In this document: positions 23,858-35,075 of the stretch, piece after piece
Layout: every line of letters starts with the position of its first letter
Numbering within the stretch: the first letter of the stretch is position 1
Assembly (NCBI GenBank): GCA_028023455.1
Contig: JAQFVV010012535.1
Coordinates: forward strand, 2,108,001 to 2,172,000
DNA from: Epiperipatus broadwayi
Taxonomy: Eukaryota > Onychophora > Udeonychophora > Euonychophora > Peripatidae
Length of the DNA: 64,000 bases
Reading direction: 5' to 3'
Translations under genes and position numbers: made by a program
The notes under the pieces: model-generated
The model's database searches: none
What the model was told of the DNA's origin: nothing
What the model saw: only the letters and a program-made list of their open reading frames with translations

Positions 23858-26273
23858 GTAATTATTTTGCTTTTAATATTGATTGTAGTTAAATAATTTT
23901 CAATATTCTATTAAAAATGTAACCTTTTGAATGTGCTAGATGTTCATGCATGTGTGTTAGTGTGTAATTGCTGCATTTCATGCTACGCTGAAAATAAATT
24001 GATTTTTTTAAAATATTGTTTGAATAAAGAATTTGGGAAGTTCAAATATTATTTTTACGAAAAATTTATAATACATTTTTGAACTTGCAAAAAGTTATTG
24101 TAATTGTAATTTTATACATAAAATAAATGCTGATAATATTTTTAGAATAATTTAACTTTATAAAAAAAATTTTGTTTTATTCAAATATCATTGGAGATTT
24201 AATTCTTTAGAACACTTTTTTAGTGGCTGCATTTAAAAACTATTTTCTATATATATTGAATTTAGTTCTCATGTACATATTGAATATGTGAAGTCTATCT
24301 GAAGATAGAATCACGTATTTATAATCAAAGATAAAATTAATCAATAATAAAAAATATATAAATATTTCTAATGTTTCAGAATAATTTATTAAATCCACAT
24401 GTAATAAATAAAAACATGACAGTAATATATTTAGCAATCAAATCAAAACAGAATGAATGGATCTTGCTTCATATTTTGCATAATAAATAAAAACCTGTTT
24501 TACTTACATGGAAATGAAAATAATGTACAGTTTAACAAGCTTGAATAAATCTACAGCAGTATAGTTCTTGCTGAAAATGGATTGCTTGTTGGAATTTAAT
24601 TTCTTATGGATTTGCATTTGCTTTATACCAATATTATGTTTTTATGAATTGCTTATATTTAACTCACTGCTATATTTATTAAAATATTATTTGTATTCAT
24701 TCTGCAACTGCAATGATTTGGTTGTTAAAACATATTAATATTTTTTTATATGTATCGCTATGAATTTTATATTTTTTCTAAACAAGTTATTTTCAAGCAT
24801 TAAAAGTACATGCATTTTATTTCTTATCAATTAGTTTTTTTTTTTTTTTTGGCCATTGGTATATGATATGGGACTCCATCTAATGATTAGATCTCACTTA
24901 ATCAATGTCTATTAATAGTATTTTTTTCAATTTATATTTTTAAAATCATAATTATGATAATAGTACAACCTTCTTCACAAAGAAAAAAATTAAATATTAA
25001 ATAATTATATTTATGTTTTACTATTTCTGTTTTTATTAATAATATTCTTTTGGTCCTCTTCTCTCTTTTTCTCTTTTTTGTTGCACACTTTTTTTTTCTT
25101 TCCATTTCTGTTCTATTCGGGGATAAATAGTATAATTTTACAAATGTTGATTATTTTGTTAATATTATTTAAAAGTTCGTTAAATATATATTTTTTTAAA
25201 TTTGTTACATTTTATTAGTTTTTTTTTTCATTTTTAATTCTTGAAGTTATTTTTCTGTAATCATTAAAATTGTGTTTTTTTGTCTTTAATCTTTTGAGTA
25301 ATAATGAATCATTTTTGCAATTCGATTTATATGAAATAATAGCTAACACATACACAAACAAATGTTTATGCAACTAAATAATATGTTTCTTCACATTATT
25401 CTTTAATATTTTAATAACTAGTATAACTATACTAAATAACACTATATTTATCGGTCAATGAAATGTAAATAATATCATTGACTTTAATTTGCTTAATTTC
25501 CATGCTACTGAAAATTTATGATAAAAAGTATGTTCAATACATTTTCCTTTAAATTGGATTTTTTTAAAAAAGTATCTTGTTTTCTATTAGTAGAATGTAC
25601 ACCTTATTTATTTATCAAAATTATCATGTAAAAGAGCAGTTTTATTATACTACTATTAGAAATCTACTATAAATTTGAATTATAATGTCTGTAGATGGTG
25701 TAATGCTATAATATCCTCAATCTGATTTCTGGCTTTTGCCTTCATCAGTGAGGACTAGGATTCAAAACTGGATCTAATGTGCTTAGGCATCTAGCAATTA
25801 TTCATTACTCTTTTATACAAGCTAGTGACCTGAAATTCAATAAAATCTTAAGGATTTGAACCCAAACTTAACAGCTTGAATCGTTTTCCATATATTTTAG
25901 TGATCTCAGTTTTATGTCAACTGTATTCTTCCTTCTGCTCTTTGGCTAGAAAGTTTAATACTAACATTTATATCGTAATAATTTCTTCATATGCTTTAAA
26001 AAGCAGTTTTTGTCATCTTTCTCAGAGTCATTTATTGCAAAATGTTTGGTTTTGAAAAAAGTAAAATATTTAATTTTTTTTTGTAAATAAATGGAATTTA
26101 ATAATACTGTATATAGAAATTTTATTATGAATGATGTGAACTATAATGAACAGCTTAATTCTGAAATTTAAAAGTAATAAATAAAAGTAATAATTTTTAT
26201 TTATAAATACAATTTAGCCATAATAAAAATGTTTTTAAAATTTAAAAAAATGTATATATAATTTATTTTACAG
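23858..26273 (+). other. NELFA intron, 2.4 kb
   Basis: AT-rich with T-runs (24834-24851, 25080-25095). A short SINE-like copy lies on the minus strand near 25690-25790. No other structure seen. Confidence 0.7.
25690..25790 (-). repeat. SINE-like short repeat, copy 1
   Basis: The minus strand reads TTTTGAATCCTAGTCCTCAC and then TGATGAAGGCAAAAGCCAG. It shares the B-box-like GAATCC and the AAGGCAAAA-CCAG block with two sequences at 33330-33530. Flanking ends are not defined. Confidence 0.5.
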
Positions 26274-26392
26274 AAATAGAGGAACAACAAAGAAAAGAAA
26301 AAGAAGCTGCATCAGCAACAGTTCCTACAACAACTACAACAGTAACTCCAGATTATGCAGCAGGTCTGCTCACTACGGGTATTTCAACTCAG
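26274..26392 (+). CDS. NELFA: NELF-A exon (acidic/basic coil and DYAAGL block)
   Basis: A 119-bp exon (phase 1 in, phase 0 out) has acceptor tttattttacag and donor CAG|GTTAGT. It begins with a charged Glu/Gln/Lys-rich segment (EIEEQQRKEKEAA). A Thr-rich tract follows, then TPDYAAGLLTT, which matches the conserved TPDYAAGL of NELF-A across animals. The next confirmed exon is 11.8 kb away in compatible phase 0. Confidence 0.9.
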
Positions 26393-26547
26393 GTTAGTTG
26401 ATTTTTAATATTGAATATGATTAGCTTGATGTAATATTCAATCTAATGTAAAGAAAATTTGAGAAAACAAATTGTTACTTCTATTATTTAATAGAAAATA
26501 TTTAGTACTGATAGTTATTCAAGCTAAATGATTTAGAATCGAGACAT

Positions 26548-26740
26548 AAGAAAAGTTTAAAATGGAATTCTTATACAAAGCGAGAAGTCAAATGTAATTC
26601 TTATACACTTAATATAGTAAACTGAGCATACTAAGAAAAGCTTAAAATGAAATTCTTTTATGAAACAAGAAGTAAAATAGAATTCTTGTACGCTTAATAT
26701 AGTAAGTTGAGTATACTAAGAAAAGCTTAATTGCTTAGGA
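26548..26740 (+). repeat. 85-bp tandem repeat array, left block
   Basis: AAGAAAAG(C/T)TTAAAATG occurs at 26548, 26633 and 26718, an exact 85-bp period. The unit also contains GAATTCTTATACAAAGCGAG and CTTAATATAGTAAGTTGAG. The same unit recurs at 28205-28570. Confidence 0.75.
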
Positions 26741-27859
26741 CTAAACGGCCATATTGAATTTTTTAAAATACTGGCCTGAGACACAATTTTCACAATAACT
26801 TCAGTTTTAATTATGTTAGAGCAAAAAAAAAATTACATTAATAGAAACTAGAAAAACTAATGGTAACCATTTAAAAAATAAGGAAAAAAAGAAATTTCAA
26901 CATTCGAAATAATTATTACTTTATTGTTTGTTTATAGTTTCTAATTCATCATGAACTAAGTTTAAATTACATCTTCAGTTATAATTTCTTTGTATTCCTC
27001 ATAAAATTATCTTTCAAACCATATATAATATGTCTTACCTGAGATAATCCATAACTTCAGAATCTCCAAAATAACTCGCATATGAATTCTTCATTTTTAT
27101 CTTGTACCCCAAAAGTTAACCAAATGTCAAGGCGTCTATAAGAAAAAGATTCTTCATAATAAAAGATACAAAACAAATCATTTCCAGAAGATAGATATGC
27201 ATTTGTCATCATAGCAATTGGCTTCTTGTCTATCTAAAACTAGAAATTGTAGGCTACTATCTGTATCATTGACAAAATGAGTTTCATCTCTTCATTTTAT
27301 ATTTTTTTGTGTACATCAGTGATGTTTATATTTTTTATGCACACCAGTGATGTTTATATTCTTTATGTATATCAGTTGTGCTATCTTGTTATATTTATTG
27401 TAAGACATAGATGTAATTTATTTGCATATAGTCCATTTGTTAGCTATAGACTTGAAAATAATATGATACAACATATAGCAAAACCAGAGTGACTCCAAAG
27501 CATGAGTATCAAGACATAAACAAGAATCAGATTTTGATTATTTGCCTGCGATGCAATCTTTCTATACATTTGATTATTAGTTTTATAACTCATTACTTTT
27601 AAACACAAACACATCATATAAACATAATAATAAATAATAAATTATTAAACTTTTTGAGAATCATTATTTTTATAAAATAAGTGGATTAGAACTTTAGAAA
27701 ATTACGGTAGATATGAATTCTATATGAGCATAAATAAATATATAATTTATATCAACACACACAAACTACAAACTAAAATTAATAAAAATTATCATTTTTT
27801 CAAAAAATTAAAAAAAAAATTAAAATATTATTAAAAAAATTATTGTGCTTTACGTTTAG

Positions 27860-27922
27860 GCTCCATTAAGGGCCTTGTTTGTGAATAATATTACTTTTAC
27901 TCCGATAAGTGTCCATTTGAAG
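27860..27922 (+). CDS. Candidate cassette exon inside a repeat-like element
   Basis: This is a 63-bp open segment (21 codons, APLRALFVNNITFTPISVHL plus K) with acceptor tttacgtttag and donor AAG|GTGGGT. It lies between two phase-0 NELF-A exons, so its inclusion would keep the frame. It is not a known NELF-A motif. The surrounding 27860-28200 block looks like a mobile or repeat element, so this could be an exonised repeat or simply a chance splice-like pair. Confidence 0.2.
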
Positions 27923-28200
27923 GTGGGTACATATTTTCTGTCTTTATCGCTTCATGAAAATTACAAAATTGATCAAAAAACAAAAAAATTAAATGCGCTG
28001 CTTGATTAAAAATACTGTAAAAAATCCAAATTTTATCGGATATTTTGTGGTAGACATCTTTAGAAAGCTATGTCAGAGAGCTATCAAATGCCCATATTTT
28101 GGTTGACGTCATGCTTATACTTTTTACGTCAGTAAAGAAAGAAAACAACATTTTGATCGATCAAAAAAGATGCGCGAGTCACCCGTGTAATGATGTAAAG
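27860..28200. repeat. Repeat-like block of distinct composition
   Basis: Starts at GGCTCCATTAAGGGCC and ends at about CACCCGTGTAATGATG. It contains GGTTGACGTCATGC and TTTTTACGTCAG and has higher GC than its flanks. It is enclosed by the 85-bp arrays and looks like a non-autonomous element of unknown family. Boundaries are guessed from composition only. Confidence 0.4.
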
Positions 28201-28204
28201 CAGT

Positions 28205-28570
28205 TTGGAATTCTTATACACTTAGTATAGTAAGCTGAGCATATTAAGAAAAACTTAAAATTGGAATTCTTATACAAAGCGAGAAGTAAAATGAAATTCT
28301 TGTACGCTTAATATAGTAAGTTGAGCATAATAAGAAATGCTTAAAATGGAATTCTTATATCAAGTGAGAAATAAAATCAAATTCTTTTACTCTTAATATA
28401 GTAAGTTGAGCATACTGCTCAGCTTACTATATTAAGCATATAAGAATTCAATTTTATTCTTGCTTTATATAAAATTCTATTTTAAACTTTTATTATTTCT
28501 CACTGCTCAGCTTATTATATTAAGCATATCATATAAGAAATCTGTTTTAAGCTTTTCTTATTTTTCACTT
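28205..28570. repeat. 85-bp repeat array, right block with inverted half
   Basis: Direct units (AAGAAA anchors at 28246 and 28332, 86-bp period) run to about 28418. The array then flips, reading GCTCAGCTTACTATATTAAG onward to about 28570 as the reverse complement of the unit. Direct and inverted copies of a subterminal repeat on both sides of a 1.4-kb block suggest the ends of a DNA transposon. Confidence 0.65.
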
Positions 28571-29934
28571 CCAAAGCTTTTAGCTTGAATTACAATTGCA
28601 TACAAAAAGTTAAGAACATTGAATTACAAATTGTTATGTAAATATCTTTAAAATATCAATGGAGAATTATGACTTTGAATATGAAACAATTTCTTATCAA
28701 AAAACAAAAGTATCTTGAATTTGTTGTCATAAATTTTATACATTTTGGTTTATATTTAAATAATCATTTTCATTATATATAAAAACACTGGAATAATTAT
28801 AAATGTAACTCATGTTTATGCATTGCAACCTCAATTTATTTATTTTTCAAGAGTAAGAAAAACAAAAACAGTATGTGCAAGAAAATTCTAATACTGGAAA
28901 ACCATTAAAAAGTAGCACAATCAGATTTTATTATTTAAAACATTTCATTCCTCTTATTTGCAAAATGTGTGTGTGTATAATTTTAGAATCATGACTATTA
29001 AATATAATGACTAAAAAATATTGCGTGTAATGATTAGATATTTGCAGATTTCCCCCTAATAATCTTGATTATAATTTTACAAATAACACAACTTTTATGT
29101 ATCTTAAGATATCTTAAAACATCACTTAAATCTTTGATTGACCTTCATTTAGTGTAGACTTTAAATGTAATTTCAAAATATGATCATTCATGTCTTAGAG
29201 CATTATGATCACTGACACTATTTTGAACGCATAAAATTCATGATCCAATTTAATCTAAATTACTTTTTAAAAGTTTTTAGTTTCATCAACATTTCATGAG
29301 TTTCAGAAAAGTTTGTTATAATTTTAAGTTCACCATCTTCTTTTTCTTTTTTTTTTTGTTTAATAAAATAAATATGTACTTTAAGAGCAATGGAAATAAA
29401 ATATAATAATCAGGGTTAAAGGATGAAATTGATGGACATGAATTCATACAGACGTGCTTGCAATGAAATATAACTCGAAAGTGAGCACTCTTCACAAAAG
29501 TGTTGTCTTCGCTTGGTGCACCTTTTTTTTTTTTATAAAAAACAAAACAAAAAACTATCTATGCAGGCAATTTGTATCGCAGAGTCATGGTTTGTCACAG
29601 TAATTGAAATAATAAAGTAATAATTCTTGAAATGATGAAGATGGAGAAAAAAACAATATTTACTTGGTGCTAGTTCATTTATTTGGACCAAAATGAGTAG
29701 ACCAAATTCACAAGAAGATGAAACTAAAATGAATTGTAGGTATATAATAAATGGTTAAAAGTATACATCAATATATTCAGTTTTTACATAAAAATTTTAA
29801 TGATTTTTTTAAAAACAAAAACATATATTTTAGAATGCACCAAATATAGCAAGCAATTATATATATATATCTATCTTAAAAACCACAATTGATTTACATT
29901 CTCACATTGATAATTATCCAAATTAAAAGCTGTT

Positions 29935-30560
29935 AAGGATTTTTCTTCCATTACTGGCAGATAAAGAACTTGAGTTTTTTTAACATTAATTAATAAACCA
30001 AAATCTTCATATGGGGCATTCAAAATATTAAGCACATTCTGTAAATCGTCTTTTGAACTGGCAAAAATAGCACAGTCACCAGCATATGTAATTTCAAAAT
30101 CTATGAGGAGGAAGTTCTTGTTTTAGCTTTTAAATGATTTCAGTTAAAAAAAGGCATCATCAAACCTATATTGCATTCTCTATTTGATTAAGCTATTAAC
30201 TTTCATAAAATTTGAAAACAACATGTTACTCATTTTTATTTAACACCAGTTTCATTTCAGATGCCTCAGATTTTCTATCTGAACTAATAATAGCTCATTC
30301 CATTATGTAGAAGTTATATAATATGAATAAATTTTGATGGACAACCAACTAATTTCAAACAATGCTTTGACCAAATCAATATATAAATCACTCTTTTGTT
30401 CCTAATACTTTTCTTGCATTTGCCTGGTAACAAAAACCATATCTATAGTGCTTTTTGATTCTCTAAAATTTACATTGAGTTTCTGGTAACCATTTATATA
30501 TGACTAGATGTAACCTATTCAACAAAATTCTTGAAATTATTTTTCTATGCTGATTTAAAT
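29935..30560 (-). mobile_element. LINE reverse transcriptase relic
   Basis: The minus strand reads, near 30100-29960, ITYAGDCAIFASSKDDLQNV and then FGLLINVKKTQVLYLP. This matches the RT catalytic block (F/YADDCAI-A-S-EDLQ...GLSINIKKTQVLYQP) with the first catalytic Asp replaced by Gly. Upstream fragments (IQYRF-like, KSDLYIDLVKA-like) lie in broken frames up to about 30560. It is a dead copy related in type to the LINE at 12250. Confidence 0.75.
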
Positions 30561-31369
30561 GAGAAATTTTGCACTATATTATTTGTAATCATAAATTTTA
30601 TTTGAGGTGGAAACTCATCAAATTTTTATATATATCATGCTATACATACTTCTATAAATTATATATTCTATAAGATAATAATTCTATATTCATCATTAGA
30701 TTCTCTAGTTATAATGAAGATGATGCATGCATAAATAAAATACAATATATTTCTATGGAAACTCATCTGTTTCAAATTAGCTTATACTTCATATTATATT
30801 TAGATCTAGTTAGAATTTAAGACTTCTTTGTCATGATAATTACATAAAACTTTGTTTAATAAAGGAGATTTGAACACTGACTATCAAGCTTCCTTCAGCT
30901 ATCCACTATTTCATACAGACCAATACACATATACTTTGTTTTATGTATTATCTGATTTATTTTTATCAATTATAAAAGCTTGGCCTCTCTACTTTAATAG
31001 TTTGTTTTATAATAATAAAAAATAATTATCATTAAATTTCTATCAACATACATTATAAGAACACACATACATGTATTCCACTATGTTTATATTTTGATAA
31101 TTAATATTGCAATTGTTTTATCTCCAATATTAATTATATAACCTCTTAAACAAAAAGTCAATTTAAAATATTTTAAAATTTGATTGTCTAACTGAAATGT
31201 ATTTTTATATCAAATGTACATATATTCGTTAATTTTTTTTTTTTTAAAGACTTCAATATATATGAATTTAAAATAGAACATTGATTGTTGGTAAAATTTT
31301 GGAAATGATAAAATTCCTGTCTTCATTTTTAATAAATTTTATCGATTTGAGATATACTTTCTCTAAACA

Positions 31370-31392
31370 TTATATATATATATATATATATT
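31370..31392. repeat. (TA)n microsatellite
   Basis: About eleven TA units inside the 11.8-kb intron. Similar runs occur at about 56311-56330 and 63932-63952. Confidence 0.8.
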
Positions 31393-33329
31393 TAATAGCA
31401 ACAAAAAGAAAACATTGGCATATGTTCATGAATGTAGTGAACATAATTAAATAAAAGTTTAGATTAAAATGAAATTAAATAATGTGAATAAAAGCTATTA
31501 ATTATTATTATTTTTTAAATATGGATGGAAATACATAGAAAGAGGTTTTACGCTTGTTTATAGTCTTACAAGAGTAGCATTAATAAAGTATAGGAACAAA
31601 ACGACTTTTTTTCTTCTTGAGAATCATTTCTTTGAAATAATGATAGTCATAGGGCTGAAGTAAAGTATTTGATTTGTGGCTACTCTGGTAGATTTCTTTG
31701 AATTCTTGTCCTGTATGATGTAGGAAATTATGATGTGTCCTCTGATTATTGCCAATTATAATCTCAGGGTGATTCTTGGTTTAATGCGTTGATATTTAAT
31801 CAAAAACAATTACTTGAAATTTGACAATTAAAATAATTACAGATAGAATTATAGAGATAGCAGAGGATTTAGGAAATTATCTCAAGCTAAAGTATATTCT
31901 GTCTTGAGATATTTGAAGCAGAATAATTATTATACATATCTAGAGAAAAATTTTATGAAAATTTACTTTTAAAATATGACACTTTTAAAATACATATCTA
32001 TTTTCTCGAAAGAGTACATTTTTTGTTTTTGTTGTCTGGTTGCCAATTTTAAATCATAACTTTGGCCAATATAAATATTCTATTATAAAACATAATTCTA
32101 TAATAATTAATTGATACTAATATCAAAGCAATTTTGAACTTGAAATACTTAATCACTTGTTTTTTTTTAAAAAAAAAGTTTACCTTTCCATTAAATTGTT
32201 TATATTTTATTAATCAGCATACTTCATCCTTCAAAAAAATTTATTATATTTTGATTGTGCACATAAAAACACACACATACTTCTTTACCATAATCATCAA
32301 TTCGTTGGTGAAAAGATGATAGTTTATTAATGTATGCACGTTTTAGATTATGTAATCTGTGCAAATTTATTCTATTTAAATCTTTATATTTTAAATTTTC
32401 CTTTGAATAGTTAGCTAAAAGTATTCAAAATTATATTCGATTTATAACTAAATCTCTTTTCTTATTATGGGAAACCTATTTAATTTATTATTTCACTGTA
32501 AATTTTGATGATTTTTTTTTTATTACTTTAGCATCATGAAAATCATCTTTATTGTAGCAACTTCATAGGTTTTGAACATTCTATTTGTTAATGTAGCACA
32601 GAAAAATTAATATATAAAGTATCACTTTAATTGATATTATATCATTCCTCCAAATTATTTGTCTATTCACAGGTATTATTTATTAATATATGTATCTATA
32701 AAACAAAGCATTAAATCTAATAAAGCATTTCTTCCAGGATTTATTCTGTCTTAATCTATTTGTATATTTTATAGATTTTGAATATACTAGACCTTGAATA
32801 CGGTATGTCATTTCACATAGTAGATTCAATGTGGAAAATATTTATGTTCGCTTTATTATTATTATTTTTGTTTGTTTATTTAATTGATAAGGTGACTGTT
32901 TATGCATAAACAGGAGAAACATTCAGCAAGATTTAATAGAAAGCCTTAATTAAATACTTAATTAAATACTTAATTAATTAAAAAAAAGTTATGGTATATC
33001 ATATACGATCAACAATAACCATCATAAGTTTGTACTTTTATTAAATCACAGTTTGAATCAATGGTGAATGAATGATATGCTATGATGACATTGAAATTTT
33101 TCACTTTCTCCTTTACTTGGCCCATCTTACTTCAACAAAGTTTTTCATAATGTTATATGCTGTGATTATAACTTATCATTGGTATCCTAAAATTTATAAA
33201 TTTACTATTTAAAAAATAAGTTTTAATTAAAAAGTTAGTAATGAGCCTACAGACCTTGATAACAATTTTAAGATTATGCATACATAAATCATTTTATTCT
33301 TTCAGTTTGATACAGTAGTTAACAGAGGA

Positions 33330-33410
33330 TAGTGCAGTCCTCACTGCCATAGTAATATCTGACTTTTCTCTTTATGAATGAGGACCTGTGATTCAAACTT
33401 AAATCAATGC
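33330..33410 (-). repeat. SINE-like short repeat, copy 2
   Basis: The minus strand reads AAGTTTGAATCACAGGTCCT and CATAAAGAGAAAAGTCAG, the same arrangement as 25690-25790 and 33480-33530. Confidence 0.45.
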
Positions 33411-33469
33411 AATTTTTAACTATTAACTTGATAGGGGGGGTGGATTAAAATCATTTGCCATATGCATAA

Positions 33470-33535
33470 CTGCATTAGTTCTATGTTTGAATCCCAGTCT
33501 TCATTGATAAAGGCAAAATCCAGAAACTATCTGGG
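33470..33535 (+). repeat. SINE-like short repeat, copy 3
   Basis: The plus strand reads TGTTTGAATCCCAGTCTTCA and TGATAAAGGCAAAATCCAG. With copy 2 only about 70 bp away in the opposite orientation, they form a loose inverted pair. Confidence 0.5.
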
Positions 33536-34749
33536 GATGAATAAATTACACAATTATTTTGTAATTAGTAGTTACCGAAGCTCATAACTGATGATGTTAG
33601 ATTATTAGTAGAGAAAAAAATTATTCTTGATTTTACATTGTTGATGATGTCATTCTCTCAATCAGATTTTATTTTGAAAATTTTACACATTTGATATTAT
33701 TTATATATTGAAAAATTTTTGAATACTAGAGTAACTGAAGAGACTATTAATAAATAAAAGTTTCTTTTAACGAGCATGCTTATTTTTTATTTTATTTGCT
33801 ATGAGTTTTCAGATATTTTTAGTGAATGTTACCAGACAATCAGGCACAGAAATTCTTATTGAATTTGTTAAGAAGATAGAGTTTATATATTAGGCTTAAG
33901 ATATAATATCAAAATTAAAAGCAACGTAAGAATATTTGAAAATTAAGATGTTCAAATTTATTTCTGTGTGTGTGGGTTTTTTTTTTTGTTAAAAGTTGAT
34001 CAGAAAGTTTTATTTTTGTAACAAGTCTTTGCATTAAGATTTGTATTATATGATAAAATTCTATTTGAAATGAATTAAGGGAATATAACACAGAAAAATA
34101 TTTTAATGATGAAATATTAATTTGCTAGCAAAGATCTGTAAACAATTTTTAGATGAATTGATATTAATTGTTGCCCCAAGTTAGATTTTTAAAAAATTCT
34201 TTGTTCTTCCTATCTGTATCTTTTTTACCGTGGATCCTTCTAACATTTTCTACTTTTAATTATATATGCATTTCAATTTTATTTCCATTTCATTATTTTT
34301 TTAATAAATAGTCTTTTTCTAGTTAAAAGTTCTGTGGTTTTCTTCAACATTAAAATATATATATTGAACCATTTTACCTATACATGGTTTAAATATTTTG
34401 GCATGTGTAATACTTAAAAATGTGAAATCTAAAAAAGAAAGATCTTTTAAAAGTCGCAATTTAATTTTCTTTTTTAGTTAGTATAATTTATTTTTTAGAT
34501 AATGTACAATGAAAGTTGTTTTTGTTTCACATTTATCTATTTAATTTAATTCAAGTTAAAATTGGAAAGAATGTAAATGCATGCAGATTACTAATCCAGA
34601 TAAAAAAAGAAATTGTAACTGTAAATGATTATAATCACAATGCTCATTAAAGATGGTAGAAAGAATTTATAAAAAAGAGAACTTTGTAATAAAAAAAGAA
34701 AAATAAAAGTATAAGATTATCAACTTACATATTCTGATAGTATGTGCAG

Positions 34750-35075
34750 AAACTTCAAAACTAGTAGAGAGGTATAAAAACCAAATAACTTTGAGTGTGT
34801 TCTGGTATTGTCTTGTTCTGGAAGTTTCCATAGGTCTGGAATGCAGAATATATCCCGGACTACTCAATGCTGAACTGAGTATTCATGCGGGAAGTGGAAC
34901 CAGAGTTTTTCGGACAACTTTTTTTATCACGAAGAAATCACTCCAAAATTGCCTTCGAGACCAGCCTTAAAGTGGACTAGAAATGAAATAAAGCAACAGC
35001 CATGAGCTCATTCTATCCCAAGAAAAACTATGCATGGTATAATCAACCATATACCTAACTTGCTAAGCTTACCGG
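34750..35075. other. Unassigned patch of higher complexity
   Basis: GC is clearly above the surrounding intron and homopolymer runs are rare (for example GCGGGAAGTGGAACCAGAG and CCTTCGAGACCAGCCTTAAAG). It ends at a CTTACCG|GTAAGA that looks like a splice donor. No family, inverted repeat or open frame of note was recognised. It could be an old repeat copy or an unassigned exon. Confidence 0.35.
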
